From contig NC_080422.1 in assembly GCF_029873635.1 (NCBI RefSeq), forward strand, positions 4,878,001-4,942,000: a DNA stretch of 64,000 nucleotides, read 5' to 3'. The translations under genes and the position numbers were made by a program. Source of the stretch: Malania oleifera (Eukaryota > Streptophyta > Magnoliopsida > Santalales > Ximeniaceae). Shown piece after piece: positions 35,564 to 50,449 of this stretch. Under the pieces are notes generated by a model. That model ran no database searches, was not told the origin of the DNA, and saw only the letters and a list, made by a program, of their open reading frames with translations. Within the stretch, counting starts at the first letter, position 1, and each line of letters opens with the position of its first letter.

Positions 35564-36915
35564 CAATAGATCTTAAATTAGTTTTTTTTTTTTTTTTTGA
35601 GTGATCTCATATCCAAGAAGAATTTGAGACTTGAACTTGCAAGACTAATGTTTTTAGTATGGAAAATATTTGACCTTTTGAGGTCATGGGTTTGTAATAT
35701 CATGTGTTTATGTTATAGTACAAGAAAGGAGATGTGGTATTATGGGCTTATGCGTCTTGCTTTTTTTTGTTACCGGATTCATGATAATCACGAGCTCATG
35801 AAAAATAGCATTATTATCACTATTTAAGTAAGCATGCATCCATACTTCTCGTGTTAGAGCAACCAATGTTGAAGTATAATATTGTGTATGACTTGAAAAA
35901 CTACAATTTATAATTCTCCCTACACCCCTATAGTTTAAATGACTTTTCACCGCTAACTCTCTCTTTCCCAACATCCCTATAGTTTAGATGACATTACTCT
36001 TTTCACCACTAACTCCCTCTTTCACCCGCACTCTATGTCTATTTTTTTCTTTTATTAACAACTTAAATAGTCTAAAAATAAGATAAAATATAGCAAGAAT
36101 ATAATTCAAATTATGTATGAGTATAATAATTTAAAAGTTATTCATGTTAAACCATATAGCATTCGATCCAACTTGAAAAAAAAAATTAGAATTGTTAAAA
36201 ATTGAACATTATCATTTGGTGTCCATTTCTTATTATAAATGAATTAATTTTTTATATTATTATTATTAACTTTATAATAACAACACATTTTCTTGTATAA
36301 ACTATTAAATCTTTATATTATTATCATCATTCCATTTCTAATGGTGGACATTTTTTATTAAAAAAACCTTTAATTTCTTGATCTTGTTCTTAAAATTATA
36401 CCACATTCCATAAATCAAACGCAATCTTAGATTCCAAAGATAATCTTAGATTTCATAACTCATAATTTTTCAATTTGAGGTCTGGAAGTGCTTGACAGGC
36501 AAAATTTCCAAGATCTCTTTTGAATTGAATACTCAAAAGCATTAATGATTAGTTGATTTCGTGAATTAATTAAAAAAGATTCTTTCCCTGTATTTAAGAG
36601 ATTGAATTTAAGCAACTCCAAACACTATACCAACTCGCAAAAGTTTCATCAATATTCACACATTTAAATTCCCGCACTAAATATTATGCTCCAAAATATA
36701 AACATTCAGCGAGAGCTGCATTTCCCAAAACACAACCTTAGGGAGAGAGCAGCAATTGAATGGGACACCCAGTCTGAAACAAAAGAAAAACCAGCATAAT
36801 GCTAAGCATGAAAAGAAAAAAAGGGAGAAAGAAAAATAGCTTCAGGTAAAATTTGTGAACAACTTTATTCTTAATTTAGAAATAAATACCTATTGCAGCT
36901 GCATGAGGTCAACCT
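35030..36915. repeat. Segmental duplication copy 2 (next to the UGE 3' end)
   Basis: It matches, in order and orientation, 13840-14149, 23119-23569 and 26667-27872. It lacks the 9-kb gypsy element and the copia-like and gypsy solo LTRs, so it preserves their empty sites (about 35360 and 35742-35746). A (TA)n run is at about 35529-35560. No coding potential is seen. Confidence 0.8.
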
Positions 36916-37041
36916 CAGCTTTACATAAGTACTGTTTTTTTTTTTTTCTTTCTTTACCAGTAGCACCCTATAAATACATCTTTCTGTGGAACATGCAGCC
37001 CAGTATACCACTTGGTTAAAGAGAGCAACCTAACAGGAGGA

Positions 37042-37161
37042 ATGCCTCATTCTGAATGACACTACCTACCCACAATGATGATCAACTCCTAGCTAAATCG
37101 TATGCCTCATTCTGAACGACACTACCTACCCACAATGATGATCAACTCCTAGCTAAATCAT
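37042..37161 (-). repeat. 60-bp perfect-spaced tandem duplication downstream of UGE
   Basis: ATGCCTCATTCTGAA...CCTAGCTAAATC occurs at 37042 and 37102, with only a few differences. It lies about 150-270 bp after the UGE stop codon on the minus strand, in the likely 3' untranslated or terminator region. Confidence 0.9.
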
Positions 37162-37310
37162 GGAAGACCTAACCTAAAAAATGTGATAATTAAGCATATG
37201 AAGAATTGAGAGCCTGGTAAACTAGCCTAAAATGTTGTTTTAGTCAGTGATTCAGGTCACGAGCCAAAACGGGTTCTTGCTCCGCAGTCGGTGCAGTTCT
37301 ATTTTGCTTT

Positions 37311-41071
<3,761 letters not shown>

Positions 41072-41660
41072 TAGAGTTCACAGAGAGAACCAGAGAGCTA
41101 GCGAGAGAGAGAGAGAGAGAGAAGAATCGAATTGAATTGAAATTGCGAAAGGGAACGGTGCGGGGAAGGCCAGCCTGCGATCAGTTATATATATAACGGA
41201 GCAAATGAATTAAAAATGGAAATTGCTATTTTCACCCCCGATTTTGCTGCGTCCAATGACAGGCCAGGCTGCGTGGATACAGCGAAAATTCGCGAAACGA
41301 TCTTGCTAGAGTTAACAGGGAGCTAAAACGGTTTTTTATATTAACTGGACCCTTTCGATAAATATAAAAAGATATGGGGAGTTGGCCACGTGGCGCGCTT
41401 TTGTCCCTCTCTATACGACCCGCCACGCGGCACCCTCTTCTCCCTCCGATCTTCCAATTCCTAAATCTTCTTTCAATTTCTAATTCTTCCGTGCCGACTC
41501 TTGTTGACTAACCCGGAACACGTAGTTAAAGTCTCCGATGCCCTTTTTTCGAATTTACCAAAAAGCCCTTGACACGCTGTCGCTACCGATGCCCTCCAGC
41601 TACGCTACGGTGCGATTCGGATGACCCAAAAATTTCCGTACGCTAGGACACGTGGGTTGT
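41072..41660 (-). promoter_or_regulatory. UGE promoter and 5' untranslated region
   Basis: On the minus strand, a TATATATAA box lies at about 41195-41185, some 115 bp before the ATG. The untranslated leader includes a GA/CT tract (41101-41121). Two G-box palindromes CACGTG lie farther upstream, at 41387-41392 and 41649-41654, in a GC-richer stretch. G-boxes bind bZIP/bHLH factors and suggest light, sugar or stress control (family knowledge, untested here). Confidence 0.55.
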
Positions 41661-43849
41661 CGGGAGGTGTCCAGCGGGATCTCAGCCGTGGATGGACGGG
41701 AGGAACATGGTTGAGTATGCGGAGGTGGGGCAGGGTGGGAAAACCCGTTCGCGCGATTCTCCGGAACCGCCATAAAAGTAAAAAACTTCCAAACGGCATT
41801 TAAGGTCGGAAGGGATGGGGAAAGGATCTGCTGTGGGATGCGTGATAACACGCTGGATGTTTGATTGTTATTACACCAATATGTTTCTCATTAAAAAATA
41901 AAAATAATAATATTAAATATTTATTACACCAAAGCATTATTTTTTTTAAAATAAAGTTTTAAATTAATTGTTACGAATGAGGATAGAAATGATGATTAAA
42001 TTACATTTTTATATATTTAAATAAAATATGTTAATTTTTTTTTATAAATTTAATTTTAAAGTGTGAATGAAATTTGTGCAATTAGATAGAAGCGATCATA
42101 ACTCGGTTAAAATCAAATTAATCGAATAAATTTTGTTCGACTAAAAATTTATTTGATTTGATTCAATTTTTTATTTTTCGTTGAATTTTGATTTTCGATT
42201 ACCGGTTCTGTTTTTTAGTTCGGTTAGTATAAATTAATAATAAATAATTATATATTAAACAAGGTTAGTTATTGTTATTATGACTTCTTTCAATAATTTT
42301 CCTAAGAAAGATTGCTTGTATTTTTTCTACTTTCTTTTTTTCCTTTTTCAAGCACATTTAAAGGCTTTATAGTATTTATATTTTATATTATTATTAGAGA
42401 ATTATATGCTACGTGGAGTATTATAATTTTAATTTATATTAATATTCACCCCATGCCAACCATTAAAAGCATAACCAAGCTAGCCTGCCTAAAAAAACAT
42501 GATCTTTGTTTTTAGCTTTAGAGACAAGTTCAATACATGAAATAATAGTAAATTAATTTAACGTAAAAAATAAATTTTACTTAAAAATTATTAATAAAAA
42601 TAACTTTATCTTTTAATAAAAAAACAAATGAAATTACTAAATTTAGACAATTGAATATTCAAATTATTGACTATTTTGTCTTTAGGTCAGTAATAAGATC
42701 GGTTCAATCTTCAAAAGTATCTATGCAAGTGATCATGAATGTAAAAGAATTTAAATAAATTTTTTTTTTTGGGATATTTTAAATTTTTTATAAATTAACA
42801 ATATTACTACTTTTATTGACACCTATCGTAATGATAAATTGCTCGTCTATCATGACCTTCTCTTGAATTCTCAAAACTTTAGTCGCTCCTTCCCCACAAG
42901 GGCAGAGAACCTGTTGAAGAGAAAAATTGAGAACTAGTGGACAAACAAAGATTGAACGCATGACCCCTTTACCATATCTATACAAATATGTTATAATTTT
43001 CCTAAAAAAAAAGTATGATCGTTTTTTTTTTCAACTTTTCCTTTTGTCATTTTTGTTGTGAAATTACTTAATTTAAACAGCTGCATCAATTTAAAATCAA
43101 GGTTGTTTACTATTTATCATTTAGGTCAAGGAGAAAAAGGGTTCAATTTTCAAAAGAGTCTATTCCAAAACAATTAATTGAGAAAGTAATAAGATTATTA
43201 CATTGCTCTTCTACATATTCCTTTATTTGCTTAGTTAAATTTATTTTTGTGAGTTGTAATTTTTAGTAATATAGGAAATAATTTTTAAAGAATTAATTGG
43301 TTTAATTTTAATTAATTTTTAGAAAATATATAGGAATATATCTCAAGAATTTAGCAATGAAAAATTTTGATAAGTTATTGAAGGAAGTTCCCCTTATAGT
43401 AATGGATTTTGGAGAAAATAAAGTAATGGGCACAAAATTTAATGTTACTATTAATAACATTGTAAGTCTCTATATTAAATTTAATTTCTACTTAATTTTA
43501 TATAAAATCTTTGATTATGTTTAGATCTTTAAATTTTTTGAATTTAAAATAGAAAAAATTAGCGTAAATTTTAGAGGCAAAAGAAAGCCTTTGTGTTGTA
43601 TTTTTGTCTATCTCATTATTCTAAGATTCAACTACTTATTTGAGTTCAGATAATAAATAAATAAGTTAATACTGTAAGATTCAATTTGATTTCAGATAAT
43701 AAATAAATTATCATTTTAGGATTCATTTGCTTATGAGCTTGAGTGCAAATAATAAATGAATAAGTCGCATGTCCTATACAAGCAATTGCATTTTTGATAC
43801 ATAGAACAAAAAGAAAAAGAAAGGGAAAGAAAAACTAAGATTTGACAAA
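41661..43849. other. Intergenic, nothing certain
   Basis: AT-rich beyond 41900. At 42090-42230 the GGTT/AATCGA-rich composition resembles decayed plant hAT-type MITEs, but no termini can be fixed. Open frames in the GC-richer 41600-41850 part overlap on both strands and look like chance. Confidence 0.4.
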
Positions 43850-43924
43850 GAAAATATTAAAATTTTCAATTCAAAAAAATTTATGAAGTCTTGGAGGAAA
43901 CTCTACGTGATAGAGGACATATGT

Positions 43925-44116
43925 TGTAGTGATCCTAAAAAATTAAATTAATGAATTAAATAAATAAATAAATTATTATTATTATTAATTAAATATTATA
44001 ATATAAAAATATATACATATATATATATATATATGCACTCGGGAAGTCTAAAGAATTTCCTGAGATTTCAATTTGAAATCAAATTGATTTCAGTAGTGCA
44101 GAGAGTTTCGTCTCTT

Positions 44117-44170
<54 letters not shown>

Positions 44171-44303
44171 AAGCTCTCACTCCCTCTCTCTTCAATTTCT
44201 TCTCCGATTCTCGGTCGATTGAAGAACGGGAAGTATCCCTAGGTTTCATTCTCGGAGTAGATTCGTAATTAGGGCGTCGTAAGCAACACTCTTGGGATAA
44301 GGT

Positions 44304-44339
<36 letters not shown>

Positions 44340-46609
44340 CCCCCCCCCTTTCAATCTCTCTCAAATCTTTAGACAAATCGACGATCGAACACCTCCACGA
44401 GGTCCTAACTTTGATTCTTGTCATTTTAATTGGAGCAAGTTTTTGATTTGGGGATCTTAGGCACCACTCAAAGACTAAGGTGAGAAGTACAAATTATGTC
44501 TATTGTTTTTAAAAAATTAACCGATTAAATTGGAAAATATGGCTATTTGGATATCAAGTTGATTGTTATTTTAGAATTTGGCCAGTTAACGGAAGTGTGT
44601 GAGCCTAGGGATGTTAGGATAGTAGTTATTCCGAGATTTAGCTGATTAAGTTAAAAATATATGGTTACAAAGTATTGTGTGAACCCCGCAGGCATTATTT
44701 TAGGATCCCTGCAGGCATTTTTTCAGGAAACAGGTAAGGGAAATAAATTAGGTCAGCCTAATTTTGAAATTTAACCGATTAAATTTGAGTATATGATTTT
44801 GGGAATTGATTATATCAGAATTTTTGGGATATAATAGAATTTAATTAATAGGTGAATAAAATATGTTTTTTCCCAAGCAGAATATTATATTGTGAAGTAA
44901 TACCCATATTGTGTGGTAATGAGGTTAACACATAATATAAATATGACAATGTTTAATGAAGAATAATGATATGACAATGTTGGATGTAGAATAATGATTT
45001 GATAGTATTTAACACAGAGTAGTTGTATAACAGAGTTACAACATGATATTATTTTATACAAAACTATGGAATGGCAGTAGTTTATACAGAGGTAGAGTAT
45101 GATAGTATATTGTATTAATGTGAATGATTGGATTCTGTACCATTACCACTTACGAATACATTTAGAAACCCTCACCTTATACGAAAGCAGTATAACATAA
45201 ATTAGACAAATTATAAAACATGAAACATATAATCTTAAACCATGAAACACATATTTAATAATAACGATAACACACAAATTACGCTTAGGATAATTGAAAC
45301 TTTCGAATAAAACCATACAACAAAAACGTTCACCGAAACATGCTAGTGTGTGTTAGAGTGATAGTATAAATGGCTAGTTTGGGGGACAGTGGTACGAAAC
45401 GCCACAAGCTCAACGAGGGTATAGTATGAATAGATGATTAAGGGACGGTGGTACGAAACGCCTCAATCATGATAAATGAATGTATCAATAGTTAGTTGAG
45501 GGATGGCGGTACGAAACATCTCAATCATGATAAATGAATGTATGAATAGTTGGTTGAGGGACGGCGACACGAAACGCCTTAATCATGCAGTAAATGTTAA
45601 TATGTGTGTAAATTATGTGACTTGTGGATTTATGCATAGGGCCTTTGAGCCAAATTGTGAACTGGTTATGAATGGCTGGATTGGGGGACGACGGTACGAA
45701 ACGCCTCAATCTCAGCGAATGAATTATATGTGTGCGTTTCATATAACTTGTGGTTTTATATGTATAAGGTTGTTAAGCCGAATTTTGAACTGATTATGAA
45801 TGGCTGGATTGGGGGACGACGGTACGAAACGCCACAATCTCCGCAAATGAATTATATGTGTGCATTTCATATAAATTGTGGTTTTATATGTGTAGGGTTG
45901 TTAAGCCGAATTGTGAACTGATTATGATTGGTTGGATTGGGGGACGACGATACAAAATGCCTCAATCTCGGAAAATGATTTATATATATGTACAGATCAT
46001 GTAACTTGTAATTTATATGTATAGGGCTTTTGAGCTAGGTTATGAATTGGAAAAAAAGAAACAAGAAAAAAAGAATATGTGCTATGACATTGCATGGGTA
46101 TGAGTATAGTTTAAATTGTTATTTCATTTAAGTTAATTAAGAGATGAATCATACGTATATAAATATAAACTCATTATCACACACTGGCACTAATTTATTC
46201 TGTCTTACTGAGAGGTGTCTCACCCCGTTAATATTTCAACATTTCAGGATCACCAGGTACGTTGACCTAGGAGCTCAGGGACGGGGTGTAGATATTACAG
46301 ATAAGGTTGTGTATATAAATGTTTAGAGTTTTGGATTATAGTTCTGTCTGAGGAGATGGTATAGTAATGGTTAAAAGGTAGTACTCTGGTATGTACAGTT
46401 ATGGATAGGTCTATTTTTGCTTCCGCAAGGAGTGAATGGGTAGATGTAATATATATGTTATCATATGTGTGTGTGTGTGTGTGTGTATTGTGATTAAAAA
46501 TGAAAGAAAAGAAAAATGGGAATGTAAAAGTATGGTATCGGAGATGTCACCATGGTGTATTATTATGAATATTATTATTATATCAACAGAGATTTTCTGG
46601 AGCGTTACA
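43925..46609 (+). mobile_element. Solo LTR, 2.69 kb, imperfect target duplication TATGT/TTTGT
   Basis: The ends are TGTAGTGATCC and GGAGCGTTACA, flanked by TATGT (43920-43924) and TTTGT (46610-46614). It has the long-gypsy LTR layout in the plus orientation (GAGGTGTCTCACCCC near 46211). It carries two (CT)n runs (44121-44167 and 44307-44336, the second followed by a C run) and repeats around TACGAAACGCC (45370-45970). Confidence 0.8.
45370..45970 (+). repeat. LTR tandem repeats with GGTACGAAACGCC core
   Basis: About seven GGGACGRCGGTACGAAACGCC cores occur. The first four are spaced near 58-60 bp (cores near 45390, 45450, 45508, 45566). The last three are spaced about 127-130 bp (45690, 45820, 45947), so two unit lengths are nested in one array. 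Confidence 0.75.
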
Positions 46610-46739
46610 TTTGTTGTTTGGTCCCTTGCTTAAAAAATCAGTGAACTTGTTTCCTTTATGATATTAATGGTGAATATGACAGATCCAATCTTGTTGAATA
46701 ATTGTCTAAGTATCCAATATTAGGTTGAGTAAGGATGAC

Positions 46740-46952
46740 AAAAAATTAGGTCCTCTAGGAGGACCACACTAAGAGGACCAGCAAGGTCCTCCCATTAGGT
46801 CTTATTATTCAATGAAATCACTTCAAATAGTGAATCTCACATAATAAGAACCACATGTATTCTTGATGGATCCTACTGTTTAGAGTAATTTTATTGAATA
46901 GGATGGCTTGATGGGAGGACTACACTAGTCCTCCTAGAAGACCTAATTTTTT
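46740..46952. mobile_element. MITE, 213 bp, with 25-bp terminal inverted repeats
   Basis: AAAAAATTAGGTCCTCTAGG at the left is repeated inverted at the right (CCTAGAAGACCTAATTTTTT), with one or two mismatches. There is no coding capacity. It interrupts the RNase H part of the LINE relic. No clear target duplication was found, so the superfamily is open. Confidence 0.75.
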
Positions 46953-47307
46953 CTCCAACCAAAGAGCTTCTTCAGATTCTACGATGATTTTGCTAAAACC
47001 CTTACTCCAATCAAGCTCAAAACCAATGCAAATGCCTTATACTTTAGTACACTTATTTGTTATTCAACCAAGATTGATAGAGAATACGACAACCCAAACT
47101 CCCATGTGGTTCCGAATAAGACCTCATGCCCAGTAACCCCTGGATTCCTAAAAGAAGTTTCCATTAGTATTCATTTTATTAAATGTGACAACCCAAATAA
47201 AAATGGAATTTGAATAATTAAGAGGAAGGGAAAAGAGAAAAGTAACAGAAGGAGGAAGTCGATGACATTGTATTTTGGAAGAATAACCGAGGGGATCAGT
47301 AGCAAAG

Positions 47308-47513
47308 CTTTGTCGACAAATACAAGGAATTCATCGACGAGGGCTTAAGGAAATTCGTCGATGAATACAGGGGTTCGTCGACGAGAAAATACCGAGAGAG
47401 GTCCTGGGGCAGCCTGAATTTCTTTGACGAATACAGGGAGTCGTCGACGAATTTACTGAAGGATTCATCGATGAAGTGAAGTGTCTTGTCGACAAATCTG
47501 ACAGTATAAATAG
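47308..47513 (+). promoter_or_regulatory. LTR palindrome cluster and TATA box
   Basis: About eight TCGTCGACGA-type units at 47308-47496 are followed at once by TATAAATAG (47505-47513). A CT-rich initiator-like stretch begins about 35 bp on. This is the clearest U3 promoter in the window. Confidence 0.75.
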
Positions 47514-48120
47514 TGGAAAACTGGGATATTTTGTCATTTTCAGCGCCCCTCTCTCTCTCTCCTACGACTTTCTCTCCTTCTCTCTTCATTTTCAGGTTAG
47601 TTTTACGCTGGATTGACAAACCGAAGTCACCACGACGCTTCTGGGGAAGTTCTCTCCAAATCTGTCGGAGCAGATCGTTGGTGAAAGCGAGTTGGAAATC
47701 ATCCCTGAGTTGAGGTAAGGCTTTTTAAGCCGTATTTGGTCTTGCGATAGTTATAAGAAATGATGTACACATGGAAATACTAAAGTTTAATATTGGGAAT
47801 TTTCAATTTCAGGGTATTGGTCAAGAAATCCTATGGGAGTTAGACTAGATTGTTTTGGGGGCTTTCTCAGTAACCAGATTAGGGGATAAACTAAGCTAGT
47901 ATCTTATGAAAAATGTATGTATATTTATAGCACTTGATTTCTGGAAAGAAAGTATGTTTATATATATATGTATATGTTTTATATTTGGGAAATACGGTTA
48001 AAATGATGGTATGTTAAATATGTGAAAAATCTGTTTAGTGTGGCATGAGTATAAAATATTATGAGATATTGTTTTCTGGAATTGTGATTATGATACGGAT
48101 TTTAATATTGGGAAAATCAG

Positions 48121-48356
48121 TGTACGGGCCGAGATTTTTATGATATGTTTACCGGCATATGGGCTGTGCTATGATGTGATTTTCCGGCGTACGGGTCGTG
48201 CTATGATGTGATTTGCCAGCGTACGGGCTGTGCTATGTTTGCCAGCGTACGGGCCGTACTATGGATGTGATTTGCCAGCATACAAGCTGTGCTATGATTT
48301 GCCGGCGTACGAGCCGAGCTATGATAAAATGTGTAATACCGGCATATGGGCCGATG
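48121..48356 (+). repeat. GC-rich LTR minisatellite
   Basis: About seven units of TTTGCCGGCGTACGGGCCGT type, followed by GCTATGATGTGA, 24-38 bp apart. The position within the LTR is equivalent to the arrays at 9189-9433 and 22021-22147, but the unit sequence differs. Confidence 0.8.
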
Positions 48357-50449
48357 ATTTTCATGATATACGTATATATGCAAAGTGATATGATTGATGT
48401 AAAAATAAATGATATTAGATCTCTATGTATCACAGTTTTAGTATATGTTATATGATATCAGAACCTGGTTGGCATGGTCTAAGCTAACACTTGCACGGTA
48501 CCGTTGCTATGTGTCCATGGTCTTCGTGATCATGATATTTGTGTTAACGCCGCTGTACGGAGTGGTGTGAGATTGGATGGTCGATGTGGCTTTTAAGAAG
48601 TGTGTGTGATCGCCCCTAGTGTACGGACCATGTCAGGTAGACCCATCGAATTTACAGAATGTATGTTTGACTTGGCAGTGGTCGGCCAATCATTGTCAAG
48701 TCCCGTCTTTGGGCCACACAACCCAGTCATGTGGGGGTAATACATGACAACAGCCAACTAACCTACTAGGGATGTTTTTGTGATATTATTATTGTATGAG
48801 ATGAGATATGTTTATGAAAATGCAGTATGTTCTGCCATGTGTTGATATATATATATGTTTTCCTAGATTTGACAAAACAGTACTGAATATGTTATGTATG
48901 GTATATGTAGAACACATAATACTCATGTTACCACACACTGGTATTAGTTTATTTCTCTTACTAAGAGGTGTCTCACCCCTAAATTTTATAAACTTTTCAG
49001 AAGCCCCGAATAGGAGTGTAACACTCCGACCCTGAGGGGCCTAGGATATTAACTTTTTACTTCTAATTTACAGCGGAAGCAAATAAACTTAATTTTTATT
49101 AAACCAGAGCACTAATTATCCATATTACAATCATTTATTTCAAAAGAAGAAAAATTACATAAGCATAAATATCTAGAATCATACTAATATTTCTAAAAAA
49201 AATCTTTATTTTTCTAACCCTACCCGCATGCTTGCTAAGCCTGAATTCCAACATGCCTTTCAGAGTTATCTGAAATAGAAATATGATTGGAGTGAGATGA
49301 CGCTCAGTAAGTAAATAAGATTATTATTAGTGTGTGACCAAAATGAGCCTTTTAAAAATTTCGTAAAATAATATTTAATATTTTAACTTCAAAATTATCT
49401 CTAGAATAAATATAAATTTAAAAATTTCTGCATAAAACTTTTACCATCAACTATAATAGTAAAATTTTATAATCATATATTATAACTGTTAAATTAAATT
49501 TTTAACTTTAAAACTGTATAAATATTTAATGATAAATATACATATACTTTTCCTTATACGTTTTTTTTAGATCGTCATTTAAGCACTAGAATGATCATTT
49601 TCATGTAAACTTACACTTTTCCTTCAAAATCATCATTAACTTTGTACACGTAATTAATTATACATAAATATATATTGTAAAAATCACCTTTAGGTCTGTT
49701 TGCCGTAAGTCATGTTTACCCCCATGACTGGGTTGTGCGGTCCGAAAACTGGACTTAGCTGGCTGGCCGACCAAACTAAATCAACGTATGTAAACTTTAA
49801 GTGAGATTTTTCTTATTAAGTCCTGATCCGGAACTAGGTGTGTACTCAGGAGAAATCCACTAATATAAATAACCACTCTGTAAGCATTGTGGGTGCACTC
49901 TAATCCGTATAAAATTTAAGCTGCGGTACCGAGCATCTGTAACTTTGAACTTTCGTTGCCATAAGGGGTTTTTAAAATCATCTTATTATAATTTATACAA
50001 TTTAAAATAATATCATGAAAATCTCATTTTACTCATATTTTCATTAAAAAAAAATGTAACGTAGAAATAAACTCATGCCACACAATTTTTGTGTTAAAAA
50101 TATATATAATTTTATTTTTGAATAGAAAAAAATGCTGAAAATTTATCCGAGAGGATTAGAACATTTCTTAACCCAAAAATAGATGCAAGTATATTAAAGA
50201 TAGAACCATTAAATATGCGTAAAAATAAACTCATGAAAATTTTGTACAACTAATTAACATAATTAAAATTTATTTATAAAATAAACTCGGGTATAAATTT
50301 TAAATAAAAAAAAACTAACATAATCAAAATTTACTTACCTTTTTCCTTACGAACACTGTAACTGTCTCTAAGAAATGAGATCGAAAAGAGTGGGTAATTG
50401 AGAACTTACTCAAAAATTCTCTCTCCACCACAATTTCTTTCACTCACTA

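Noticed and set aside
41600-41851. Overlapping 60-83 codon frames on both strands upstream of UGE
   Set aside because: The frames overlap on both strands in a GC-richer stretch. No start context, splice pattern or family signature is seen.
44033-44354. Leu/Ser-rich and Arg/Glu-rich frames
   Set aside because: Both are translations of (CT)n tracts in a solo LTR.
48213-48455. Cys/Thr-rich frames on both strands
   Set aside because: They translate the LTR minisatellite, in two frames at once.
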